From CAYMDJ01 sp964537525 (GTDB lineage: Archaea; Aenigmatarchaeota; Aenigmatarchaeia; QMZP01): DNA of 32,064 bases. The stretch spans positions 1 to 32,064 of the forward strand of contig CAZIAB010000005.1 in assembly GCA_964537525.1 (NCBI GenBank). Reading direction: 5' to 3'. Position numbers and translations under genes: made by a program. Under the pieces are notes generated by a model that saw only the letters and a list, made by a program, of their open reading frames with translations, was not told the DNA's origin and searched no databases. This document shows, in pieces, positions 1 through 6,962 of the stretch (position 1 is its first letter; every line of letters begins with the position of its first letter).

Positions 1-329
1 GGTTTTCCGTGAAATTCAATAGTTGTTGCATTGATGCTGACAGGAATTCTTTTCTCATTTTTAGTCAGAACTTCTGTTAATACAACTAGAAGCTCGCCAG
101 CAGCATGCTTTTCGAAATCCTCCATTGTTCTCTTCACTAAGTCTTTTGGAAAAAGCTGATCCACACTCATTGAGAATATTTCTTTTCGAGAGTGTCCTGT
201 GAGTTTTTCAGCTCTTTTATTGCAATCAATCAGTTTTTTATAATTAGGATCAGCTATGAAGACAGAATCGGGTATGATTTCAAATAAGTTCCTGTACATT
301 TCTTCATATTTATTTTGAATTTTATTCAT
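1..329 (-). CDS. PAS-domain protein, 3' end cut by window edge
   Basis: An open frame on the minus strand starts at ATG 329-327 and runs off the left edge (109 codons visible). The visible protein begins MNKIQNKYEEMYRNLFEI and continues with IIPDSVFIADPNYKKLIDCN, then a helix with RAEKLTGHSRKEIF. That is the layout of a PAS sensor domain: an N-terminal helix, the D-x-V/I-x-x-x-D strand, the N-K-R/A-A-E segment and the TGYS/REE-like turn. The missing C-terminus probably carries a second PAS or a histidine kinase, but this cannot be seen. An A/T-rich tract just upstream holds the likely promoter. Codon use is AT-rich and unlike the core genes, which hints at acquisition. The PAS call is from pattern recognition only. 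Confidence 0.72.
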   Translation of the reverse strand, partial: MNKIQNKYEEMYRNLFEIIPDSVFIADPNYKKLIDCNKRAEKLTGHSRKEIFSMSVDQLFPKDLVKRTMEDFEKHAAGELLVVLTEVLTKNEKRIPVSINATTIEFHGK

Positions 330-633
330 AGAATCTTATTCATATTTACCTTTTTTTAAAATATATTTATTAATTATTTTCATACCAATTTTAGCTATGT
401 TATCGGTATTTAAATTATTTTATCGAAGCTACTGCCAACAAAGTTATAATTATCAAAAGCATGAGATATTTTGATTTCTTATTCGTGGTTGATTCTGGTT
501 GTGATTAAATCCTTTAAATCCACCCAAAGCTCCCGCTATCCAGTAAAAAATAAAAGCCACAGAGACTTCGGTTGTACTGGTTCCATCATCATCTCGTGTG
601 TCTAACGGTTATCCGGTTGTGAAGCCTTCTCGC
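330..633. other. AT-rich gene-poor intergenic stretch
   Basis: No convincing gene was found. The left half (about 345-420) is nearly pure A/T and probably contains the promoter of the PAS gene. On the minus strand there is a stop-to-stop open frame of about 50 codons (606 down to the TGA at 455-453) with a hydrophobic segment (VAFIFYWIAGALGG) but no start codon. It could be the tail of a decayed small membrane-protein gene, or chance. No tRNA fold or CRISPR-like repeat was seen. Confidence 0.5.
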
Positions 634-861
634 TTAAAGCTCAGCAAGCTTCTTTGAAACAAAGTCTCGGATTTCCTTCTCGTCCGGTATTGCAAGCGAC
701 TTCTTGAACCTCTTGCTACCGTCCGGCAGGAAGAACCCTCGGGAAATTGCGATGAACTCGTTCTCTCCCTCTTCGGCAACGGCCTTTTTCCTTGCGACTT
801 CAAGGAAGTTGTTCTTGCCGAACTTTATTTCCTCTGCTTTAACGGTCTGAAATTCTACCAT
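634..861 (-). CDS. Small conserved-looking protein, possibly nucleic-acid binding
   Basis: 75 residues. The start at 861 is supported by a strong Shine-Dalgarno (GGAGGT, 873-868) six bases before the ATG and a TATA-like TTTATAAATA on the minus strand at about 917-908. The protein is short and charged, with strand-like stretches (FLEVARKKAV, EFIAISRGFF, a turn at LPDGSKRF) followed by a C-terminal helix (EKEIRDFVSKKLAEL). This beta-sheet-plus-helix order recalls PC4-like single-strand binders, but no diagnostic residue was found and the idea is weak. It is leadered, unlike most genes here. It is divergent from the nucleotidyltransferase gene, with two copies of a 16-bp repeat in between. The function is not recognised. 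Confidence 0.7.
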   Translation of the reverse strand: MVEFQTVKAEEIKFGKNNFLEVARKKAVAEEGENEFIAISRGFFLPDGSKRFKKSLAIPDEKEIRDFVSKKLAEL

Positions 862-867
862 TGTATT

Positions 868-873
868 ACCTCC
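868..873 (-). promoter_or_regulatory. Shine-Dalgarno of the 75-residue protein gene
   Basis: GGAGGT on the minus strand, six bases before the ATG at 861. It fixes that start. It stands out because most genes here have a TATA box about 25 bases before the ATG and no ribosome binding site. Confidence 0.75.
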
Positions 874-901
874 GTTGTATAGTTGCTACCTTTTGTAGTG
901 A

Positions 902-928
902 TAACAGTATTTATAAAGTTAACTGTTA
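902..928. promoter_or_regulatory. TATA box flanked by TAACAGT/ACTGTTA inverted repeat
   Basis: TAACAGT at 902-908 and ACTGTTA at 922-928 are perfect inverted 7-mers. Between them lies the TATA-like element that would serve the minus-strand small gene. Dyads straddling a TATA box are a common layout for archaeal repressor operators. Part of the same sequence recurs at 1068-1083. Confidence 0.45.
912..927 (+). repeat. 16-bp direct repeat, copy 1 (TATAAAGTTAACTGTT)
   Basis: Identical to 1068-1083. Both copies lie in the divergent intergenic region between the small minus-strand gene and the nucleotidyltransferase. The repeat contains the GTTAAC palindrome. Confidence 0.8.
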
Positions 929-1005
929 AGCCTTTACGGACGCTTCCGCGCTGTTTATCTGTTTTCAGTCGCAAGGCTTAAGCCAAATGTTAAGAATTTA
1001 CATAG

Positions 1006-1027
1006 TTTTTTCCGTACACGCTTTTGG
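1006..1027 (+). repeat. 22-bp core of two-copy intergenic element, copy 1
   Basis: A run of six T, then CCGTACACGC, then TTTTGG. The exact reverse complement lies at 20169-20190. Both copies point the same way relative to the next gene downstream: this one is 149 bases before the ATG of the nucleotidyltransferase. A second shared block (GTAAAAGGGTGT, 1057-1068) follows in both places. Confidence 0.85.
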
Positions 1028-1056
1028 GATAAATTAACAGAATTCAATGATTATCT

Positions 1057-1068
1057 GTAAAAGGGTGT
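1057..1068 (+). repeat. 12-bp second block of two-copy intergenic element, copy 1
   Basis: GTAAAAGGGTGT, also present on the minus strand at 20109-20098. It lies downstream of the 22-bp core in both copies. The gap is 29 bases here and 59 at the other site. Confidence 0.75.
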
Positions 1069-1083
1069 ATAAAGTTAACTGTT
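1068..1083 (+). repeat. 16-bp direct repeat, copy 2 (TATAAAGTTAACTGTT)
   Basis: Identical to 912-927. It sits about 95 bases before the nucleotidyltransferase start and touches the 12-bp block ending at 1068. Confidence 0.8.
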
Positions 1084-1146
1084 GCGCTCAAATCCGTTTC
1101 CGGGTGCATGGACAGCATTCCACTGAAGTGTTATAATACAGAAACC

Positions 1147-1153
1147 TTTAAAT
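1147..1153 (+). promoter_or_regulatory. TATA box of nucleotidyltransferase gene
   Basis: TTTAAAT, 24-30 bases before the ATG at 1177. This spacing predicts a leaderless transcript and supports 1177 over the upstream in-frame ATG at 1108. Confidence 0.65.
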
Positions 1154-1176
1154 CTCATGAGGGGAAAATTGGTATC

Positions 1177-1920
1177 ATGAGGATAATAATAATGGCTGGC
1201 GGCTACGCAAAGAGGATGTGGCCGCTCACGGAAAACCGGCCGAAGTCCCTCCTACCCGTTGCAGGCAAGCCAATGATAAACCACATACTCGAGAAGCTGG
1301 AGGGCATGGAGCATGAAGGGAAGATAATAATATCCACGAACAGCAGGTTCGGCAACGTCTTCCAGGAGTGGGAAAGAAATCATCCGGGCAGCTTTGACAT
1401 AGTAGTTGAACCCACCATGAGCGAGGACGAGAAATTCGGCTCGATAGGCGCTATAAGCTGGCTCATGAAAGAGAAGGGCATAGACGACGACCTTCTAATC
1501 GTTGGGGGAGACAACCTCTTCGAGTTCAGCATGAAGGATTTCCTCTCGTTCCAGAGGGAGAGAAAGTCACCTGTGCTTGCGCTGCACGACCTAGGTGACA
1601 TAGAGAAGGTCAGGAACAAGTTCGGGGTGTGCGTCCTCGACGGGGAGGGGAAGATAGCGGAGTTCCAGGAGAAGCCTGCAGAGCCGAAATCCACCCTCAC
1701 GGCAACCTGCATCTATTACTTCCCCAGGGACATCATAATGCACATCGATGAGTATCTTGCAGAAAAGAACAACCCCGACGCGCCCGGATTCTTCACCACA
1801 TGGCTCATAAGCAGGATGCCAGTCCACGGGTTCGTCTTCAAGGAGCCCTGGCACGACATCGGCTCCTTCGAGTGCTATGAGGAAGTCAACAGGAAATACA
1901 GCAAAAAGGCCGGCAAATAA
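1177..1920 (+). CDS. Sugar-phosphate nucleotidyltransferase
   Basis: Transfers a nucleotide onto a sugar 1-phosphate to make an NDP-sugar. The N-terminus MRIIIMAGGYAKRMWPL followed by TENRPKSLLPVAGKPM is the family signature: a glycine-rich nucleotide loop, then the P-K-x-L-x-P-V phosphate/sugar segment. GGDNLF near the middle supplies the metal-binding Asp, and FQEKP is the usual later motif. The length, 247 residues, fits the single-domain class. An in-frame ATG at 1108 would add 23 residues (MDSIPLKCYNTETF...) that look non-coding. The TATA box at 1147 favours 1177 and a leaderless mRNA. Glucose-1-phosphate or mannose-1-phosphate is a plausible substrate; the sequence does not decide. It could feed the glycogen genes at 12.9-20 kb, which is inference. 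Confidence 0.88.
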   Translation: MRIIIMAGGYAKRMWPLTENRPKSLLPVAGKPMINHILEKLEGMEHEGKIIISTNSRFGNVFQEWERNHPGSFDIVVEPTMSEDEKFGSIGAISWLMKEKGIDDDLLIVGGDNLFEFSMKDFLSFQRERKSPVLALHDLGDIEKVRNKFGVCVLDGEGKIAEFQEKPAEPKSTLTATCIYYFPRDIIMHIDEYLAEKNNPDAPGFFTTWLISRMPVHGFVFKEPWHDIGSFECYEEVNRKYSKKAGK

Positions 1921-1991
1921 CCGAGCGGTTCACTCTAACTTTAAAAGACATCCCTCCATATTTTCTATGTTAGATTTTACTAGGTGTGAGA

Positions 1992-4010
1992 ATGGGGGAA
2001 AAGGATAAGAAGGATAAGACAGACGAGAAGAGGGCAGAGATGGTGTCCAGGTTCAAGGAGTTCATCCACAGGAGATACAACAAGGAGATAAACAAGGCCG
2101 CCCTGGAGGAGCTTTCCCTGAACATTGATTTCAAGCTGCTGTCCAGGTTCAGCCCTGAGCTCGCGGACCTGCTCCTCGACAACGCCGTCTTCGCGCTGGG
2201 ATGCTTCAGGGAGGCAGTGGAATCTATAGACCTGCCCGGTCCGGTGAACATCAGGTTCTTCAACCATCCCTCGCAGATTAACATAAGGGACCTCCGCTCG
2301 AGGAACCTCAGGAAGTTCATATGCATAGAGGGGACGGTGAGGAAGGCATCGGAGATAAGGCCGGAGATTATGTCAGTCTCATACGAATGCCCTGACTGCG
2401 GGGACAAGATATTGATAGAGAGGAAAGGAAATTTCATCGGAAAACCGTTCCAGTGCAGCTGTGGCAACAGGAAGGATTTCAAGAAGGTTGAGGAGAAGAT
2501 GATTGACACCAGGTGGATAGTCATAGAGGAGCCCTTCGAACTGACAGAGGGCGACCGCCCTTCCCAGATGACCATATTACTGACAGACGATTTGGTCTCC
2601 TCAGAGGGCAGGAGAATCACTGACCCGGGTAACAGGATAAGGATAACAGGAGCGCTGATGGAGATACCGAAAGGGAAGAGCTACTCTGCAAAGCTGGACT
2701 TCTACGTCGACGCCAACCACGTGGAGGCAGTCGAGATTGGCTGGCATAACCTCGACATAACAAAGGAGGAAGAGGAGGAGATAAAGAAGCTGGCTGCCAG
2801 CGATAGGGTATACGAAACGCTCGTTGACTCCCTCGCTCCGACCCTCTACGGCCTGAGGGAGATAAAGGAATCAATAATACTCCAGCTCTTCGGTGGAGTT
2901 CCCCAACTACTCAAGGACGGCAACCGGCTGAGAGGGGACATACACATACTCATAATAGGTGACCCTGCCTCTGGAAAGAGTCAGTTGCTCAAGATGGTCC
3001 CTGACATCGTTCCCCGCGGGAGATATGTCTCAGGAAAGGGAGTAACAGGCGCTGGTTTGACAGCGACCGTTACCAAGGACGAACAGTTCATGGGTGGATG
3101 GGTCCTGGAGGCAGGAGCGCTCGTCCTATCCAACAGGGGCCTACTCTCGATTGACGAGTTCGAGAAGATGAGCGTGGAGGACCAGGTGGCAATGCACGAG
3201 GCCCTCGAGCAGGGGACCATATCCATAGCAAAGGCGTCCATCGTGGCCACGCTCCCCGCGAGGACCGCGGTCCTGGCAGGCGGGAATCCGAAGTTCTCCA
3301 GGTTCGATACCTACATGCCCATATCGAAGCAGATAATCATTCCCGATACCCTACTCTCCAGGTTCGACCTCAAGTTCGCCCTGAGGGACACGCCCGATGC
3401 CGCAATGGACAAGAGCATAGTCGACCACGTCCTCATGACCAGGGAGGAGGATTACGCTGCCGCCAAGCCGAAGCTCGACAGGGATTTCGTGAGGAAATAC
3501 ATAGCGTACGCCAAGGACAAATGCCACCCGACCCTTACGAGGGAGGCAGGGAAGTATCTCAGGAACTTCTACCTCAAGACCAGGAAGAAGACGGAAGGGA
3601 AGACGGATGCCATACCGATAACCATGAGGCAGTTCGAGGCGCTGATAAGACTTTCAGAGGCGTCGGCCAAGGTCCAGCTCCAGAAGGAGGTCAGGAAGGA
3701 GGATGCCCAGAGGGCAATCAAGCTCATGAAGTTCTCCCTGATGCAGCTCGGGATGGACCCTGAGACAGGGGAGATTGATATTGACAGGGCAGAGGGGGCA
3801 ACCACCTCGTCCGAGAGGAGCAGGATAAGGGTGATACTCGACCTTATAAACAGGATGTCAGAGACGAAGAAGGAGCTCTCCCTCGATGACATAAGGAACG
3901 AGGCAGTGAGACAGGGCGTGGAGGAGAAGGACGTGGAAGAGGTCATAGAGAAGCTCAAGTCCCAGGGCCTGCTGTTCGAGCCCTCGCCGGGATTCGTGCA
4001 GAAAGTATAG
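1992..4010 (+). CDS. mcm: MCM replicative DNA helicase
   Basis: An ATP-driven 3'-5' helicase that unwinds DNA at the fork as a hexamer. Counting from the GTG at 1986, the N-terminal OB region carries a zinc site (CPDC at 135-138, CSC at 157-159). The AAA+ core has Walker A GDPASGKS (325-332), Walker B LLSIDE (386-391), sensor-1 Asn in GGNPKFSRF (about 434) and the arginine finger in LLSRFDL (about 459). A winged helix closes the protein. The total of about 672 residues is normal for archaeal MCM, and no intein is present. A GTG at 1986 is possible, but AGGTG at 1982-1986 sits well as a ribosome binding site for the ATG at 1992. Confidence 0.97.
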   Translation: MGEKDKKDKTDEKRAEMVSRFKEFIHRRYNKEINKAALEELSLNIDFKLLSRFSPELADLLLDNAVFALGCFREAVESIDLPGPVNIRFFNHPSQINIRDLRSRNLRKFICIEGTVRKASEIRPEIMSVSYECPDCGDKILIERKGNFIGKPFQCSCGNRKDFKKVEEKMIDTRWIVIEEPFELTEGDRPSQMTILLTDDLVSSEGRRITDPGNRIRITGALMEIPKGKSYSAKLDFYVDANHVEAVEIGWHNLDITKEEEEEIKKLAASDRVYETLVDSLAPTLYGLREIKESIILQLFGGVPQLLKDGNRLRGDIHILIIGDPASGKSQLLKMVPDIVPRGRYVSGKGVTGAGLTATVTKDEQFMGGWVLEAGALVLSNRGLLSIDEFEKMSVEDQVAMHEALEQGTISIAKASIVATLPARTAVLAGGNPKFSRFDTYMPISKQIIIPDTLLSRFDLKFALRDTPDAAMDKSIVDHVLMTREEDYAAAKPKLDRDFVRKYIAYAKDKCHPTLTREAGKYLRNFYLKTRKKTEGKTDAIPITMRQFEALIRLSEASAKVQLQKEVRKEDAQRAIKLMKFSLMQLGMDPETGEIDIDRAEGATTSSERSRIRVILDLINRMSETKKELSLDDIRNEAVRQGVEEKDVEEVIEKLKSQGLLFEPSPGFVQKV

Positions 4011-4018
4011 GTTTACCA

Positions 4019-4025
4019 TATTTAA
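4019..4025 (+). promoter_or_regulatory. TATA box of the membrane-anchored protein gene
   Basis: TATTTAA, 24-30 bases before the ATG at 4049 and directly after the mcm stop. It gives the small gene its own leaderless promoter. Confidence 0.6.
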
Positions 4026-4048
4026 CAGAACCAGACCAAATATAATGC

Positions 4049-4699
4049 ATGGTTAGCCCAGAGCTTGCTGATTATATAAAAAAGAGCCTTGATGAAGGTC
4101 ATTCGCCAGAAAGTATCAGGAAAGCCCTTCTGGATTCCGGCTGGACGGACCAGGAGATTGATGAAGCGATTAATCAGGTCACGTCAAAACAGCCGCCTAC
4201 CTCTGTGCTCCAGAAAAAGGAAAAGGTTAAGCAGAAGAAACCCAGGAAAATCCCCATCGCGCTGATAATAATAATCATAGTTGGAGGCGGAGCAGCATTA
4301 TGGTTCTTCGTCATAAATCCCATCATATATTCTCTCATGATATTTAACCCGGCAGATTACACGGCAAGAATCCCTACCGGTTTTACAACCTTAGGATCAC
4401 CTGACGACTGGGACATGGCAAGCAATGGCGACTTCGTTATAATCCTCCAGAACAGAAAGGCTGAAGAGATTGATATAGAAAAGCTTGAGATAAGCCTCGG
4501 TTCTGCTTCGGATTCCTATGAACCGGCAACTCCAATAAAAATGGGGCCAGCGAGCAAGCACACTTTCATGCCATCAGAAACAGGCCTGAACCTCGGCCCA
4601 CACACAGGAACCTACTCTGTAAACGTTGAGATAACATACAAAAGCAGTAGCGGCTTCACCCACACAGAAACGGGGACGGTCTCGGGAACGGTGAGTTAG
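4049..4699 (+). CDS. Membrane-anchored protein with N-terminal helical domain
   Basis: 216 residues of unknown function. Residues 1-45 (MVSPELADYIKKSLDEG..., GHSPESIRKALLDSGW, TDQEIDEAI) look like a small three-helix UBA-like or SHOCT-like domain. A basic linker (KKEKVKQKKPRK, about 56-67) leads into one membrane helix (about 68-95, IPIALIIIIIVGGG...). The remainder is a beta-rich extracellular domain ending in Ser/Thr/Gly strands (YSVNVEITYKSSSGF). The positive-inside rule puts the helical domain in the cytoplasm. The same N-terminal module in front of a single membrane helix recurs in archaeal surface and pilin-like proteins, so a role outside the membrane is likely. No catalytic motif is visible. 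Its own TATA box argues against an operon with mcm. Confidence 0.78.
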   Translation: MVSPELADYIKKSLDEGHSPESIRKALLDSGWTDQEIDEAINQVTSKQPPTSVLQKKEKVKQKKPRKIPIALIIIIIVGGGAALWFFVINPIIYSLMIFNPADYTARIPTGFTTLGSPDDWDMASNGDFVIILQNRKAEEIDIEKLEISLGSASDSYEPATPIKMGPASKHTFMPSETGLNLGPHTGTYSVNVEITYKSSSGFTHTETGTVSGTVS

Positions 4700-4716
4700 G
4701 ATCTTGACACGTAAGC

Positions 4717-4723
4717 AATAAAT
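4717..4723 (+). promoter_or_regulatory. TATA box of IMP dehydrogenase gene
   Basis: AATAAAT, 22-28 bases before the ATG at 4745, predicting a leaderless transcript. Confidence 0.55.
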
Positions 4724-4744
4724 TTCTTTCTACCAAATTATTAC

Positions 4745-6223
4745 ATGGCTAGATTCACGAGCGAGGTTTCGAGGTCGTTTTCTGAGTTCCTGATAATCCC
4801 CGGCCGGACGACCAGGGCTTCTGACATAAGGAACGTTTCACTCAGAAGCAGGATAACCGACGGGATAGAGATTCCTCTCCCCTTCATGAGCGCTGCGATG
4901 CAGTCGGTCACAGGATACGAGCTGGCGATAGCCCTTGCCCAGCACGGCGGACTGGGAGTCATGCCCTACAACCTTCCCGTGGAAGAGCAGGTCGAGAATG
5001 TTAGGAAGGTCAAGAGGTTCAGGTCAGGTTTCGTCTACAACGCAATGACTGTCTCCCCCAACGACAGGATAAACAAGCTGCTTGAGATAGGGAAGCTGCA
5101 CGGCTACAATACCTTCCCCGTCATAGAGGAAGGAAGGCTGGTCGGCCTTATAACAGAGAAAAGATACCACCCTGACAAGGATGTCCACAAGGAGATAAAG
5201 GACAGGATGATACCTGCTGACAGGCTGATTGTAGGCAGGGACGGCATAACGCTCGCAGAGGCAAACGAGATGATGATAGGGGCAGGGATAGGCGCCCTTC
5301 CGATAGTTGACGAGAAGATGAACCTGAAGTCTGTCGTTTTCTATGACGACCTCAAGAAGCAGCACTTCTATCCCGAGGCTTTCATCGACAAGGACAAGAG
5401 GCTGATGGTCGCTGGTGCTGTCTCCACCCACCCGGAGGACATGGAAAGGGCAGAGAGGCTGGTCAGGGCAGGTGCCGATTTCCTCTGCATAGAGTCTTCT
5501 GACGCGCACTCTGACTACACAGAAGAGGCAATCGAGAACTATAAGAGGTTCAGGATACCGATAATAGCAGGAAACATAGTGGACAGGGAGGCGTTCGATT
5601 TCCTCGCGAAGCTCGGGGCCGACTGCGTCAAGATAGGACAGGGCTCCGGCTCAATCTGCATAACGAGGAGGGTCAAGTCTTCAGGAAGGGGCCAGGCAAC
5701 CGCCGTCGCAGAGATTGCCAAGGCAAGGGACAGGTTCTTCTCAAAGACAGGGAAGTACATCCCCATATGCTCTGACGGGGGGATATCCACGACAGGTGAC
5801 ATGGCAATAGCTTTCGCCCTCGGGGCAGACCTGATAATGATGGGCAAATACTTTGCAGGCTTCACAGAGAGCCCCACCCCGCTGACCGAGAGGAGGTTCA
5901 GGATATCCTCGGATGACAGCTCAGGCGAGGTTTCAGAGGTAAGCGCTTACGTAAAACCCTACTGGGGAGAGGGTTCTGAAAGGGCTAAATCCCTGAAGAA
6001 ATACGGTCATTCTGACCCGAGGACGTTCTTTGTTGAGGGGATAGAGGGCTTCGTCCTCCACAGGGGGAGCATCTCAAAGCACCTCCCGACCGATATCTAT
6101 GCGGTCAAGGGGGCGATGGCAGGAGCAGGGTGCAGGAACATCCATGAGTTCTACCAGAAGGCCAAGCTCGAGATACAGACAGGAGGCAGCCAGACAGAGG
6201 GAGAAACCCACGTCCTGAGGTGA
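4745..6223 (+). CDS. guaB: IMP dehydrogenase, Tritrichomonas-like type
   Basis: Oxidises IMP to XMP with NAD+, the first step of GMP synthesis. The 492 residues form a TIM barrel (SAAMQSVTGYELAIALAQHGG at about 49-69, GNIVD at 276-280) interrupted by two CBS domains (about 98-215). The active-site loop is KIGQGSGSICITRR with catalytic Cys305. SDGGISTTGD and MMGKYFAGF are the phosphate-site motifs. IESSDAHSDYTEEAI, YWGEGSERA and CSDGGI resemble the Tritrichomonas foetus/Borrelia type rather than the common archaeal type (recalled, not aligned). At the mobile flap, where IMPDH has an Arg-Tyr pair, this protein reads LKKYGHS, with Lys419 and Tyr420. GMP reductase is less likely because CBS domains and a flap are present. 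Confidence 0.9.
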   Translation: MARFTSEVSRSFSEFLIIPGRTTRASDIRNVSLRSRITDGIEIPLPFMSAAMQSVTGYELAIALAQHGGLGVMPYNLPVEEQVENVRKVKRFRSGFVYNAMTVSPNDRINKLLEIGKLHGYNTFPVIEEGRLVGLITEKRYHPDKDVHKEIKDRMIPADRLIVGRDGITLAEANEMMIGAGIGALPIVDEKMNLKSVVFYDDLKKQHFYPEAFIDKDKRLMVAGAVSTHPEDMERAERLVRAGADFLCIESSDAHSDYTEEAIENYKRFRIPIIAGNIVDREAFDFLAKLGADCVKIGQGSGSICITRRVKSSGRGQATAVAEIAKARDRFFSKTGKYIPICSDGGISTTGDMAIAFALGADLIMMGKYFAGFTESPTPLTERRFRISSDDSSGEVSEVSAYVKPYWGEGSERAKSLKKYGHSDPRTFFVEGIEGFVLHRGSISKHLPTDIYAVKGAMAGAGCRNIHEFYQKAKLEIQTGGSQTEGETHVLR

Positions 6224-6227
6224 GGCG

Positions 6228-6234
6228 TTTAAAT
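6228..6234 (+). promoter_or_regulatory. TATA box of zinc-ribbon protein gene
   Basis: TTTAAAT, 24-30 bases before the ATG at 6258, starting five bases after the guaB stop. Confidence 0.6.
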
Positions 6235-6257
6235 CATTTTGGCGCCAATTATTATCC

Positions 6258-6584
6258 ATGAACTGTCCGAAGTGCAACGGGGGGTCATTCGTTTCTGAGG
6301 AGGAGCTCGTCCAGGTGATGGACGGGGAGCCAGCAAGGCTCCTGCTCAAGGCAACCTTTAGCTGCAGGGCGTGCAACGAGAGGTTCTCGAGGCTGGTCTG
6401 GGACGACCTCGGCCACCACAGGAGGGTTGAATTAGGTCCTCCGCAGCCGCCCGGCGTTCTCCAGCCGCAGATACAATCCCAGGAGCAATCTTACTACCAG
6501 CCTTCTGGTCCACCTCCATCATACCAGGCACCCGCCCAGCAGAAGAAGGAAGAGGAAATAGCAGAGGGCTTGAGGTTCTTCTAA
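6258..6584 (+). CDS. Small zinc-ribbon protein with Pro/Gln-rich tail
   Basis: 108 residues. CPKC at 3-6 and CRAC at about 36-39 make a four-cysteine zinc ribbon that spans roughly residues 1-50. After the ribbon comes a low-complexity stretch rich in Pro, Gln, Ser and Tyr (about 60-95) and a charged end (KKEEEIAEGLRFF). The ribbon suggests binding of nucleic acid or protein. The tail looks disordered and may mediate weak contacts. It has its own TATA box and no Shine-Dalgarno, so it is probably leaderless. Its exact role is unknown. Confidence 0.78.
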   Translation: MNCPKCNGGSFVSEEELVQVMDGEPARLLLKATFSCRACNERFSRLVWDDLGHHRRVELGPPQPPGVLQPQIQSQEQSYYQPSGPPPSYQAPAQQKKEEEIAEGLRFF

Positions 6585-6637
6585 CCCCGCTTACAGACGC
6601 CGGTGGCTTGGCTAAACCAACATAGTCGCAAGCGGGG
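6585..6637. other. Structured intergenic element closed by 8-bp perfect stem
   Basis: CCCCGCTT (6585-6592) pairs perfectly with AAGCGGGG (6630-6637). Inside, GAC (6596-6598) can pair with GTC (6626-6628), and TTGG/CCAA around CTAAA makes an apical hairpin. It begins directly after the stop of the zinc-ribbon gene and ends 14 bases before the convergent gene at 6652. It could be a bidirectional terminator, a 3' UTR structure or a small RNA. No tRNA, C/D-box or known riboswitch consensus was recognised, and there is no U-tract on either side. Confidence 0.5.
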
Positions 6638-6651
6638 GAGCAACAAGAACA

Positions 6652-6900
6652 CTATTCTTCCTCTTTGGAACCCTTCTCTATAGAGGTTTCCATTGTTTTT
6701 ACATATGTTCTAAGTTCCTTTAACCTTTTCAGAAGCTCTCCCTTTTGGTTCCCAACAGAATCTGGGCTGGTCTCTCCATCACACATCGAATCATGCAGCA
6801 CATCAATATAACCAAGAATTTCATTAACATCAATACCGAATTGTTTCTTATATTCCTCCAGGGTTGGCACATCCAGATATGGAACACGATTCTTGGACAT
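6652..6900 (-). CDS. Hypothetical protein, AT-rich
   Basis: 82 residues, charged and mostly helical (TLEEYKKQFGIDVNEILGYI, then a C-terminal coiled-coil-like region GELLKRLKELRTYVKTMETS). It ends in an acidic KGSKEEE tail. No family was recognised. Codons are more AT-rich than in the flanking guaB and dcd genes. It has no obvious ribosome binding site. A TTTTTAGA-like TATA lies about 20-28 bases before the ATG, consistent with a leaderless mRNA. It converges on the structured element at 6585-6637. Confidence 0.62.
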   Translation of the reverse strand: MSKNRVPYLDVPTLEEYKKQFGIDVNEILGYIDVLHDSMCDGETSPDSVGNQKGELLKRLKELRTYVKTMETSIEKGSKEEE

Positions 6901-6962
6901 GTTCTAGTTAATGAGGGAAAGCTCTAAAAAGGGTCGTTAGTCGTGAAAGCGCAAACAAGCGG

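Noticed and set aside
330..633. Search for tRNA, CRISPR or att site in the left intergenic stretch
   Set aside because: No cloverleaf, no regular repeats and no duplicated end were found.
975..984. 10-bp palindrome GGCTTAAGCC
   Set aside because: Short, single, and not clearly placed against either promoter; likely chance in a region rich in TTAA.
1108..1176. N-terminal extension of the nucleotidyltransferase from ATG 1108
   Set aside because: The 23 residues do not fit the family, and the TATA box at 1147-1153 lies inside them with ideal spacing for ATG 1177.
2900..3400. Possible intein in the MCM ATPase core
   Set aside because: Walker A, Walker B, sensor and arginine-finger motifs are at normal spacing, with no inserted segment.
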